Virus record (IMG/VR): IMGVR_UViG_3300047469_000410
Location: 1-33,853 of that record
DNA: 33,853 bases
Source of the DNA: a virus
Reading direction: 5' to 3' (one strand)
In this document: piece after piece, positions 27,074 through 33,853 of the stretch
Layout of the letters: each line of letters opens with the position of its first letter
How positions within the stretch are numbered: the first letter of the stretch is position 1
Position numbers and translations under genes: made by a program
Notes under the pieces: model-generated
Told to the model about the DNA's origin: nothing
Databases searched by the model: none
Seen by the model: the letters and a program-made list of their open reading frames with translations, nothing else

Positions 27074-27697
27074 ATGGATAGGCCAATGCCTCCGCTGTCA
27101 CTGCTCGAGCTTTCAGAGTTGTCGAGCTTCGGTATACGCCTGACCCCCGCTCCAGAAGTATGGGAATGGCTGCAAGCCGAGATCCTTGCCGACACCGGCA
27201 GCATCCACAACGAAGACCACGCCCATCTGATCGATGCGAACGTGAGAGTCATGTGGGCGTCTGCTGCCTTCACCAAGAAGGGTCGGACGGTGGTCGGCCA
27301 GGCCGAACAAGTAGCGTTCCGCGCCGGTGGATGGCAGAAGGCGCGGATGGAACAGCAGATGCTGGATTGGTTCGGTGATGTGCCGGCCTACATCATCACG
27401 CTGGCTGCTGATTACTGCGTCGACTGCTCCGACGCTGACTTCTGCGCACTGGTCGAACATGAGCTGTACCACATCGCTCAAGCGACCGATCAGTACGACG
27501 CACCCAAGTTCACACAGGAAGGATTGCCCAAGCTTGAGATGCGCGGACACGACGTTGAAGAATTCGTCGGTGTGGTGCGTCGGTATGGGGCGAGCCCTCA
27601 AGTGCAAGAGCTGGTGGACGCAGCAAACAATCCTGCCGAGGTGGGGAAACTGAACATTTCGAGGGCCTGCGGAACCTGTCTGCTCAAGTCGGCCTGA
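27074..27697 (+). CDS. Putative phage metallopeptidase
   Basis: A 207-residue protein matching the putative phage metallopeptidase family. The zinc site is HELYH (129-133), inside CALVEHELYHIAQATDQ, with a downstream GHDVEEFVGVVRRYG (159-171) that can supply the third ligand. Two Cys pairs (CVDC and CGTC) are present. AGGG precedes the ATG. Such genes commonly sit before terminase genes in phages; the substrate is unknown. It should not be taken as the missing endolysin, since it has no peptidoglycan-binding features. Confidence 0.88.
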   Translation: MDRPMPPLSLLELSELSSFGIRLTPAPEVWEWLQAEILADTGSIHNEDHAHLIDANVRVMWASAAFTKKGRTVVGQAEQVAFRAGGWQKARMEQQMLDWFGDVPAYIITLAADYCVDCSDADFCALVEHELYHIAQATDQYDAPKFTQEGLPKLEMRGHDVEEFVGVVRRYGASPQVQELVDAANNPAEVGKLNISRACGTCLLKSA

Positions 27698-27727
27698 CTT
27701 TGACAGTACTTTGACGGATGCCCACTT

Positions 27728-28204
27728 ATGGCCGCACTCAGAGACGAGGTGAAAGCCTTTGTTGTACAGGCTCTCGCCTGCTTTGACACGCCATCGCAAG
27801 TGGTGGCGTCCGTCAAAGAAAGATTTGGACTCGAAGTTACCCGCCAACAGTGCGAGGCATACGACCCGACCAAGTACGTTGGACGCAACCTGCACGTGAA
27901 GTGGCAGACGCTTTTCAACGACACCCGCAAGAGATTCCGCGAAGAGACGGCAGAGATCCCGATCGCCAACCGAGCGTATCGACTTCGCACCTTGGGACGC
28001 ATGGCCGAGAAGGCCGAGAACATGAAAAACATGGCGCTGACTGCCCAGTTGCTGGAGCAGGCAGCCAAAGAAGTTGGCGACGTTTACGTGAATCGTCGCC
28101 TCGAACCTGAAAAACCTCTGGGCTCCCAAGCGGACCAGCAGCACGCCGTTGCTGAGTACACCCTGGAGCCTGATGAGAATGTCCCCGCTACCCCGTACCT
28201 ATGA
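27728..28204 (+). CDS. Terminase small subunit (DUF2280)
   Basis: A 158-residue DNA-packaging protein that recognises the phage DNA end. The first 75 residues are the DUF2280 domain: AALRDEVKAFVVQALACFDTPSQVV, FGLEVTRQQCEAYDPTKYVG, LHVKWQTLFNDTRKRFREE, a helix-turn-helix-like fold. The rest is helical, with an acidic tail (YTLEPDENVPATPYL) that probably contacts the large subunit. It overlaps the large-subunit gene by about 26 bases. Confidence 0.92.
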   Translation: MAALRDEVKAFVVQALACFDTPSQVVASVKERFGLEVTRQQCEAYDPTKYVGRNLHVKWQTLFNDTRKRFREETAEIPIANRAYRLRTLGRMAEKAENMKNMALTAQLLEQAAKEVGDVYVNRRLEPEKPLGSQADQQHAVAEYTLEPDENVPATPYL

Positions 28205-29498
28205 CCCGCCGGTAAAGCTGACGCCGAAACAGGCGAACATCTACTGCTGGGGCTTCCAGCCTCAGGCGCGCTTCCGCGATGCTGTGTGTGGTCGACGGTT
28301 CGGCAAGACATTCTTGGGCAAAGCTGAGATGCGCCGAGCTGCTCGGCTGGCTGCTGAGTGGGGTGTGAGCGTCGAGGACGAGATCTGGTACGGCGCGCCG
28401 ACGTTCAAGCAGGCCAAGCGCGTGTTCTGGCGACGGCTGAAGCAGGCGATCCCCGAGGCCTGGCGTGCACACCGCCCGAATGAGACGGAATGCTCGATCA
28501 CGCTCAAGTCTGGCCATGTCATGCGCGTGGTGGGGCTCGACAACTACGACAATCTGCGCGGATCCGGGCTGTTCTTCGTCCTAGTGGATGAATGGGCGGA
28601 TTGCCCTTGGGAAGCGTGGGAAGAAGTCCTCCGGCCGATGCTCTCGACCTGCCAATACTCGATACCAGGCATAGGCATGCGGAAGGGCGGCCACGCGCTA
28701 CGCATCGGCACGCCCAAGGGGTTCAATCACTGCTACGACACGTTCCAAGATGGCCGGCCGGGGCATGAGCCTGACCACAAAAGCTGGCTCTATACCTCGC
28801 TCGATGGCGGCAACGTGCCGGCTGAAGAGCTAGATGCGGCCCGGCGCAAGATGGACCCTCGAACCTTCCGGCAGGAATACGAGGCCAGCTTTGAGAACTA
28901 CGCGGGTGTCGTCTATTACACGTTCAATCGTGAGGCGAACCGCACCAGCGAAACCATTAAGCGCGGCGAGGCCCTGCACATCGGCATGGACTTCAACGTC
29001 ATGAAGATGGCGGCAGTCGTGCACGTCATTCGCGATGACCTGCCACTGGCACTCAGCGAGTTTTCAGATGTACGGGACACGCCTGAGATGATCGAGAAGA
29101 TCAAGCTCCGCTTTCCTGACCACAGCATTGCGATCTACCCGGACGCCAGCGGCCAGAACACAAGCAGCAAGAGCGCAAGCGAATCTGACCTGTCACTGCT
29201 GAAAAAGGCTGGATTTACCGTAGTGGTGGATTCGACCAACCCCGCTGTGAAGGATCGGGTCAACGCCATGTGTGCGATGTTCGCCAATACCTACGGCGAG
29301 CATCGATATCTGGTCAACGTCGACCAGTGTCCGAAATACACGCAGTGCCTGGAGCGCCAGATTTACACGGACAAGGGCGAGCCCGACAAGAAGGCCGGCT
29401 ACGACCACCTGGTGGATGCCCCTGGCTACTTCATTGCCAAGCGGTACCCGATCAAAACACGCACAGGCGGAACACGCCGAATTGGAGGCTTGGCCTGA
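28179..29498 (+). CDS. Terminase large subunit
   Basis: The packaging motor and headful/cos nuclease. ATPase: Walker A-type CGRRFGKT (37-44), Walker B FFVLVDEWA (132-140). Nuclease: acidic residues in GMDFNV (Asp271) and YPDAS (Asp322). It is 439 aa, normal. Two ATGs (28173 and 28179) compete; GGAG at 28165-28168 is four bases from the first and ten from the second, so I prefer 28179. The stop overlaps the portal start (TGATG). Confidence 0.95.
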   Translation: MSPLPRTYDPPVKLTPKQANIYCWGFQPQARFRDAVCGRRFGKTFLGKAEMRRAARLAAEWGVSVEDEIWYGAPTFKQAKRVFWRRLKQAIPEAWRAHRPNETECSITLKSGHVMRVVGLDNYDNLRGSGLFFVLVDEWADCPWEAWEEVLRPMLSTCQYSIPGIGMRKGGHALRIGTPKGFNHCYDTFQDGRPGHEPDHKSWLYTSLDGGNVPAEELDAARRKMDPRTFRQEYEASFENYAGVVYYTFNREANRTSETIKRGEALHIGMDFNVMKMAAVVHVIRDDLPLALSEFSDVRDTPEMIEKIKLRFPDHSIAIYPDASGQNTSSKSASESDLSLLKKAGFTVVVDSTNPAVKDRVNAMCAMFANTYGEHRYLVNVDQCPKYTQCLERQIYTDKGEPDKKAGYDHLVDAPGYFIAKRYPIKTRTGGTRRIGGLA

Positions 29499-30958
29499 TG
29501 CCAGTGCAATCGACAAACCCCGACTACGACGCGCATATCGCTGAATGGGAAATGATGGACGATGCGCTCGAGGGTGAGTGCGCCGTCAAGCGTAACGAGC
29601 GCAACCTGTCCAAGCCGAGCGGAATGGTCGAAGCTGAGAAGCTCGACGGTGCGGGCAACAAGTACCTCTACGAGAACTACACGCACCGGGCTCAGTACGA
29701 GCACTGGGTGCGCGACTCGCTTCGCTCAATGATGGGGCTGGTTTCCCGGCTGATTCCGGAGATTGAGCTGCCTTCCGGCCTGAAGGGGCTTGAGGACAAT
29801 GCCACTTCTGACGGCTTCGGCCTGAAGCAACTGTTTTTCCGCATGGTGCGGCAGGCTATTTCACACGGCCGGGTGCCGCTGGTGGTGAACATCGATGAGC
29901 GCGGCGAACCGTACTTCTCGACGTACGCCACTCGCAACGCGATCAACTGGGACACGGCTGACCAAGGCGGCCGGCAAGACCTGGTCCTCTCGGTATTCCG
30001 CGAGTTCCGAAAGAAGGGCGGCGATCGCTACAGCCATGACTGCGATATGGTGTTCCGCGAGTTCTTCATGCAAGGCGAGACCTGTTACACCGCTGTGCGG
30101 AACGAAGGTGGGGAGATCGTCGAGGAAGAAAAGCCCCTAGGCACGACTGGTACCGACAACCGACTGGTCAAAGGCCTGTCCTACCTACCGGTGATCTATT
30201 GCGGCTCGACCGACAACTCGCCGGAAGTGGATGAGGTGCCGTTGCTCACAATGGCGCGCGCCGCGCTGAAGTCCTATCAATTGAGCGCTGACTACTTCAC
30301 TGCGCTACACCAGACCAGCCATCCGCAACCATGGGTGTCTGGCCTTGATGATTCTGTAGAGCTGAGCGTGACCGGACCATCTGCAGCATGGGACCTCGGT
30401 CCAGCCGGCCAATGTGGCTACTTGGAGTTCCAGGGCGCCGGAATTGAAGCCGTTCGCAAGGCGATGGATGACCAGAAAAACGCCGCGCTTGAAGCCGGCG
30501 CCAAGGTCATGGACGTCGGCGGTACCGAGTCGGGTGAGGCACGCAAAACACGCCAGAACGACCAGCACGCCACGTTGCACAGCATTGTCGTCACGGTGGC
30601 AGAGGCAGTGGAGCAGGGTCTGCGGTACGCGGCTGAGTGGAAGGGCTACGACCCCAAGCAGGTCAAGTTCAAGGTGAGCCCTGAATTTGTGACCCCAGTG
30701 GTCGACGCCCAGGTGCTGGCTGAGCTGCTCAAGGGCGTGATGGCTGGCACGATCAGCGCCGACACTTACTGGCAGTACCTCACCACCGGCAAGTTGCCGG
30801 ATCGCCCATACGAAGACGAAGCCGACCTGATCAGCGATGAGCGCGAGTCGGCCGGCATCAACCTGGATAAAGACGATGCCATCGACAAGCTTGGCGCAGG
30901 CGGACAGCCAACTGCTGGAGCAGACGACGCGCCACTCGGTAATGCTGGAGCGGCTTAA
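29498..30958 (+). CDS. Portal protein (DUF4055)
   Basis: A 486-residue head-vertex protein of the DUF4055 family, through which DNA enters. Visible blocks: the N-terminal AEKLDGAGNKYLYENYTHRAQYEHW, a portal core with FREFFMQG and the strand-rich PVIYCGSTDNSPEVDEVPLLTMARAALKSYQLSADYFTALHQTSHPQPWVSGL, and a helical C-terminus (RKTRQNDQHATLHSIVVTVAEAVEQGLRYAAEW). GGAGG nine bases before the ATG. It overlaps the Mu F-like gene by 83 bases. Confidence 0.92.
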   Translation: MPVQSTNPDYDAHIAEWEMMDDALEGECAVKRNERNLSKPSGMVEAEKLDGAGNKYLYENYTHRAQYEHWVRDSLRSMMGLVSRLIPEIELPSGLKGLEDNATSDGFGLKQLFFRMVRQAISHGRVPLVVNIDERGEPYFSTYATRNAINWDTADQGGRQDLVLSVFREFRKKGGDRYSHDCDMVFREFFMQGETCYTAVRNEGGEIVEEEKPLGTTGTDNRLVKGLSYLPVIYCGSTDNSPEVDEVPLLTMARAALKSYQLSADYFTALHQTSHPQPWVSGLDDSVELSVTGPSAAWDLGPAGQCGYLEFQGAGIEAVRKAMDDQKNAALEAGAKVMDVGGTESGEARKTRQNDQHATLHSIVVTVAEAVEQGLRYAAEWKGYDPKQVKFKVSPEFVTPVVDAQVLAELLKGVMAGTISADTYWQYLTTGKLPDRPYEDEADLISDERESAGINLDKDDAIDKLGAGGQPTAGADDAPLGNAGAA

Positions 30959-31988
30959 AGCCGGCGAGGTCAAGAAGTTCGAGAAGTACCTGCGCCAGAT
31001 CGACACGCTTGTGCGGGTGCAGTTGACCCGCAAGGAGCTGACCACCTACAGCCGGGATCGTCTTGAACAGTTTCTGGCCAGAGTGGACGGCAAATTGCTC
31101 GAGATCTACAAGGCCTACGGTGATTTGGTGCAGGCCGATCTGGTTGATATCGCGTTGTACGAGTCAACCTTCGAGGCCAACAGCCTGAGCAATGCGCTGT
31201 CCATCGACGCGGTGGTGCCGAGCAATACAGTAATCCGCGCGGCAGTGTTTTCCTATCCGCTGCAAGTGAAAGGCATCGACGGCGGCAAGCTGCTGAAGAG
31301 TTTCGTCAGTGGCTGGACGCGCGCGGAGACGATGCGGGTCACTAACACCATCAGGCTCGGCTTCGGCCAAGGCCAGACCAACGCCCAAATCATTCAGGCG
31401 ATTCGTGGTACAGCCGCGCAGAACTTCACGGATGGCGTCTTGGCGGTGAGCAATCGCAACGCTGCGGCCCTGGTTCAGACGGCAATCCAGCACGTGGCCA
31501 CGACGGCGCGGATGGAGACGCTGAAAGCCAACAGCGATGTGGTGCTGGGCTACCGCTGGGTGTCGACACTCGACCGCAAGACCTCGCAGCAATGCAAGGG
31601 CTTGGATGGCATGCGCTTCGACCTGGGCAAAGGACCGCTGCCCCCGGCGCACATTAACTGCCGGTCAACCACCGTGCCTACAACCAGGCTTTCGGAGATG
31701 TTCGCGAAGGACGCTACGCGTGCTGCGGTAGGTGAAAACGGCGGGGCGCAGGTTGATGCGAGCCTGAACTATTACGAGTGGCTGGCAACACAACCGGCGA
31801 GTTTTCAAGACCATGCGCTCGGGCCAGTGCGAGCCAGGTTGTTCCGCGATGGCGGACTGACCCCGGAAAAGTTCGCCAAACTGCAACTCGACAAGTCGTT
31901 CAAGCCGCTGACGCTGGCGCAACTGAAGGCGGCTGAGCCTGACATGTTCATCCGCGCAGGAGTTACACTCGGCGCTCCACCGGGTTGA
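30876..31988 (+). CDS. Mu F-like minor head protein
   Basis: A 370-residue head-morphogenesis protein. The Mu F domain lies near the middle-to-end: GYRWVSTLDRKTSQQCKGLDGMRF and LPPAHINCRSTTVP (HxxCRS is the hallmark). The N-terminal part is helical (LERLKAGEVKKFEKYLRQIDTLVRVQL). The ATG at 30876 is chosen because residues before the later ATG at 30942 still look coding (LAQADSQLLEQTTRHSVMLERLK). Its ribosome site is weak, so translation is probably coupled to the overlapping portal gene. Such proteins act in early head assembly or DNA ejection. Confidence 0.9.
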   Translation: MPSTSLAQADSQLLEQTTRHSVMLERLKAGEVKKFEKYLRQIDTLVRVQLTRKELTTYSRDRLEQFLARVDGKLLEIYKAYGDLVQADLVDIALYESTFEANSLSNALSIDAVVPSNTVIRAAVFSYPLQVKGIDGGKLLKSFVSGWTRAETMRVTNTIRLGFGQGQTNAQIIQAIRGTAAQNFTDGVLAVSNRNAAALVQTAIQHVATTARMETLKANSDVVLGYRWVSTLDRKTSQQCKGLDGMRFDLGKGPLPPAHINCRSTTVPTTRLSEMFAKDATRAAVGENGGAQVDASLNYYEWLATQPASFQDHALGPVRARLFRDGGLTPEKFAKLQLDKSFKPLTLAQLKAAEPDMFIRAGVTLGAPPG

Positions 31989-31996
31989 GAAAGCCG

Positions 31997-32482
31997 ATGC
32001 AGATCATCGTTGAAGACGGAAAGGGCAGGCCGGACGCCAATAGCTTCGTGCCGCTGGAGAAACTGACCTTCTACCGCGACTACTATGGGTTCCGGATACC
32101 TGAAGCGGAGGCCGACCAGATCGAGCTGATGCTGCGTGCTGCGAACGACATCAACGGTCGACAGTGGAAGGGTCGAAAAGCCAATCCTAATCAGGCGATG
32201 GCTTGGCCTCGCCGTGACTGCAAGATCGAATACCAGACGCTGTCCGAAACGTTCGTGCCTTTTGAGATTGAGTGGGGGCAGGTGCGGCTCGCTGCCGAGC
32301 TGTACGCTGCCGAGCAAGGATTCCAGATCGAGGAGCCGACGCATTGCACTGAGCCGAATGGCCGGCGCACTCGACTCAATCGTGATACGCCGGGGCTGCG
32401 CATGCGTCCGCCACCATACGCGCCGAGTAGGACGCAGTTTGCCGATTTTCTGCTGATGCGCGGGCTGAGTGTCGCGAAGTAG
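31997..32482 (+). CDS. DnaT-like structural-region protein
   Basis: A 161-residue protein with the pattern of the phage 'DnaT-like' family found between head and tail genes: IVEDGKGRPDANSFVPLEKLTFYRDYYG, AANDINGRQWKGRKANPNQAMAWPRRDCKI, then a helical ELYAAEQGFQ. In that family the name reflects fold similarity, and the likely role is head completion rather than replication. The ATG at 31997 is preceded by GAGAAAG; an in-frame TTG four codons upstream is less likely. Confidence 0.8.
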   Translation: MQIIVEDGKGRPDANSFVPLEKLTFYRDYYGFRIPEAEADQIELMLRAANDINGRQWKGRKANPNQAMAWPRRDCKIEYQTLSETFVPFEIEWGQVRLAAELYAAEQGFQIEEPTHCTEPNGRRTRLNRDTPGLRMRPPPYAPSRTQFADFLLMRGLSVAK

Positions 32483-32505
32483 CGTGGCTGCAGCGACTTG
32501 TTATT

Positions 32506-32514
32506 TGGTATAAC
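32506..32514 (+). promoter_or_regulatory. Extended -10 promoter of the late-region moron
   Basis: TGGTATAAC carries an extended -10 (TGn before TATAAC, five of six). No clear -35 is needed for such promoters. It lies about 20 bases before the gene at 32537. Confidence 0.55.
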
Positions 32515-32536
32515 GCCACCTTTAAATGGAGGCGTC

Positions 32537-33052
32537 ATGAAGTGGATTACAGTGGCATGTTGCTCAGTAGCGCTCCTGATAATCGGAGGGTTTGCCGGAC
32601 TTACTATGGGAATAAATCTTCATCCTGAGTCTACTGTTAGATTTGTTCCGAACTGGGGGAGTCTAGGGGATTGGGTTGCTGGTATTGCTGCAGTGCTGAC
32701 ATTCGGAGCGGCTTGCTTCGCGATGACTACCTGGAGAGTTCAAGAGCGTAATCGTCTGGTGCTTTTGTGGAAAGCTGACCTCGTAGATTATGCATTTACG
32801 TTGCCTTATTTGAAGGAGCGACTTGTTTACTCTGACGACAAGGATCTGGTAGATAAAATTGCAGCTAAATTCTACTGCTGTGTCAAAAGTTATATGTTAA
32901 TGATTGAGTATGCCACTCCCGAAAAAGCTGAGTTCTACAAGCTGATATGGAGCCAGGTTTTCCATGCTCATAATGGATACGTAACAGGCGAGATCGACCG
33001 GTCCGTCACTAAGGAAGCTTTTACCAGCGCTTACCTAAATCAGTTTATTTAG
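32537..33052 (+). CDS. Two-helix membrane moron protein
   Basis: A 171-residue membrane protein. Helices lie at about 4-26 (ITVACCSVALLIIGGFAGLTMG) and 45-67 (DWVAGIAAVLTFGAACFAMTTW), followed by a cytoplasmic helical part (ERNRLVLLWKADLVDYAFTLPYLKERLV and on). GGAGG precedes the ATG. It interrupts the head-assembly operon, has its own promoter and terminator, and is much more AT-rich than the genes around it. The second helix resembles that of the 5845 protein. The role is unknown; membrane-based exclusion of other phages is plausible. Confidence 0.85.
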   Translation: MKWITVACCSVALLIIGGFAGLTMGINLHPESTVRFVPNWGSLGDWVAGIAAVLTFGAACFAMTTWRVQERNRLVLLWKADLVDYAFTLPYLKERLVYSDDKDLVDKIAAKFYCCVKSYMLMIEYATPEKAEFYKLIWSQVFHAHNGYVTGEIDRSVTKEAFTSAYLNQFI

Positions 33053-33069
33053 TTGAGATCATTCACACC

Positions 33070-33094
33070 AAACCGCCCAATGGGCGGTTTTTTA
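33070..33094 (+). terminator. Intrinsic terminator of the membrane moron
   Basis: AACCGCCC (33071-33078) pairs with GGGCGGTT (33082-33089) followed by a T-run to 33093, 18 bases after the stop. Confidence 0.9.
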
Positions 33095-33136
33095 TTGCCT
33101 GCAAAGCGGGCCGACCAAACCCAAGGGGTGCACCAA

Positions 33137-33853
33137 GTGGCAGACGAAAACCAGATTGATCTTGAAGACCCGGCAGTTCAGACCGCCATTGCTGCAGCTG
33201 TTGATGCTGCGACCTTGGGCCTCAAGAACAAAAACACCGAGCTGCTTGGCTCGCTCCGGACCACCAAAACTGAGCTGGACGGTTTCAAGTCCCAGTTTGA
33301 AGGTTTGGATATCGCGGCTGTGAAAGGACTGCTGACCAAGGTTGGCCAGGATGAAGAGACCAAGCTGATTGCCGAGGGCAAGCTGGACGAGGTTATCACT
33401 CGCCGTACCGAGCGCCTGCGCACCGACTACGACACCAAGCTGGCAGCCGAGAAGGCTCGCGCCGACAAGGCCGAGCAATTCGCTGCCAAGTACAGCGACA
33501 AGGTTCTGGCTGATTCCATCCGCGCCGCCGCCATCAAGGCCGGCGCACTCCCCGAGGCTGCCGAAGACATCATCTTGCGCGCCCGGGGCACTTTCAAACT
33601 CAGTGAAGACGGTGAGGCAATTGCCACCGACCGTGACGGCGAGGTCGTTTACGGAAAGGACGGGAAAACCCCTCTGTCGCCGCTCGAATGGGCGGAATCG
33701 CTGCGTGAAACAGCAACACACCTGTGGCCAAGGGCTCAGGGTGCCGGTCCGACCGGTGATCAAGGTGGCAAGGCCACGAAAAAATGGGGCGAGTACACGG
33801 AAACCGAGCGCGCTGCGATCGCCCGTGACAACCCCGAGCTGTTCAAGAAAATC
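33137..33853 (+). CDS. Head scaffold-like protein (cut by window edge)
   Basis: The first 239 residues, open to the last base. GTG start with AAGGGG upstream. Sequence character is that of phage scaffolds: acidic start (ADENQIDLEDPAVQTAIAAAVDAATLGLKNKN), a long charged coiled coil (EETKLIAEGKLDEVITRRTERLRTDYDTKLAAEKARADKAEQFAAKY), then SIRAAAIKAGALPEAAEDIILRARGTF and a conserved TPLSPLEWAESLRETATHLWP block. Scaffolds guide capsid assembly and are usually followed by the major capsid gene, expected just right of the window. Confidence 0.85.
   Translation, partial: MADENQIDLEDPAVQTAIAAAVDAATLGLKNKNTELLGSLRTTKTELDGFKSQFEGLDIAAVKGLLTKVGQDEETKLIAEGKLDEVITRRTERLRTDYDTKLAAEKARADKAEQFAAKYSDKVLADSIRAAAIKAGALPEAAEDIILRARGTFKLSEDGEAIATDRDGEVVYGKDGKTPLSPLEWAESLRETATHLWPRAQGAGPTGDQGGKATKKWGEYTETERAAIARDNPELFKKI

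Noticed and set aside
27074-27697. Metallopeptidase as the missing endolysin
   Set aside because: The HELYH protein fits a phage metallopeptidase family and has no peptidoglycan-binding or M15/M23-type motif.
27113-28144. 343-codon minus-strand open frame
   Set aside because: Antisense to the phage metallopeptidase and small terminase; Cys/His-rich shadow without a ribosome site.
33092-33763. Minus-strand frame at the right edge
   Set aside because: The plus strand is open to the window end, has a start and reads as a scaffold-like protein.

Overview
The window is most of a lambda-like temperate phage genome, almost certainly a prophage in a Pseudomonas host of the fluorescens/putida type. 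This rests on the GC-rich coding style, the gene families and the lambdoid gene order. It runs from the integrase stop codon at base 1 to a head-assembly gene cut by the right edge. The gene set (holin, spanins, DUF2280 small terminase, DUF4055 portal, Mu F-like head protein) suggests a long-tailed siphovirus whose tail genes lie to the right of the window.

Left arm, 1-14800, mostly minus strand: a leftward early operon starts at a strong promoter at 14753-14781 (PL). Its exact TTGACA -35 and TATATT -10 are 17 bp apart and are overlapped by two repressor operators. The leader holds a boxA-like element and a hairpin, followed by a basic ORF in the position of lambda N. The operon then encodes many small, tightly coupled proteins, a RecT annealase and YqaJ exonuclease pair, an adenine and a cytosine DNA methyltransferase, a DUF4406 protein, and finally a small DUF4224 protein (candidate excisionase) coupled to the integrase. 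Four plus-strand genes sit inside this arm against the transcription direction (HEAT-like, two soluble or membrane accessory proteins, and a secreted protein). Two of them have recognisable promoters and one a terminator, as expected of lysogenic-conversion 'morons'.

Immunity region, 14800-18900: between the left and right operators lie a superinfection-immunity membrane protein, a frameshifted small gene, a DUF4411 PIN-like protein overlapping an ImmA/IrrE metallopeptidase, an unknown gene, and the LexA/CI-type repressor. The divergent cro-like gene (YdaS family) starts across three operators spaced exactly 24 bp apart. The two divergent promoters appear to share one self-complementary TTGCAA -35 hexamer, and cI looks leaderless.

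Right early arm, 18900-24130, plus strand: a YdaT-like regulator, a Rha-family regulator, an O-like initiator whose gene contains five 18-bp dyad iterons (probable replication origin), a probable P-like partner, NinB, NinG, and an unknown gene in the position of late regulator Q.

Late region, 24130-33853: small accessory genes, a truncated XhlA-like protein, a lambda-type holin, nested Rz/Rz1 spanins without an adjacent endolysin, a phage metallopeptidase, both terminase subunits, portal, Mu F-like protein, DnaT-like protein, a moron with its own promoter and terminator, and the start of a scaffold-like gene. The most noteworthy items are the complete OL/OR architecture, the rex-position accessory module, a pair of palindromes repeated at two distant loci with the same 32-bp spacing, a cytosine methyltransferase with eight internal repeats, and a long-stem RNA or mini-element at 13476-13594.
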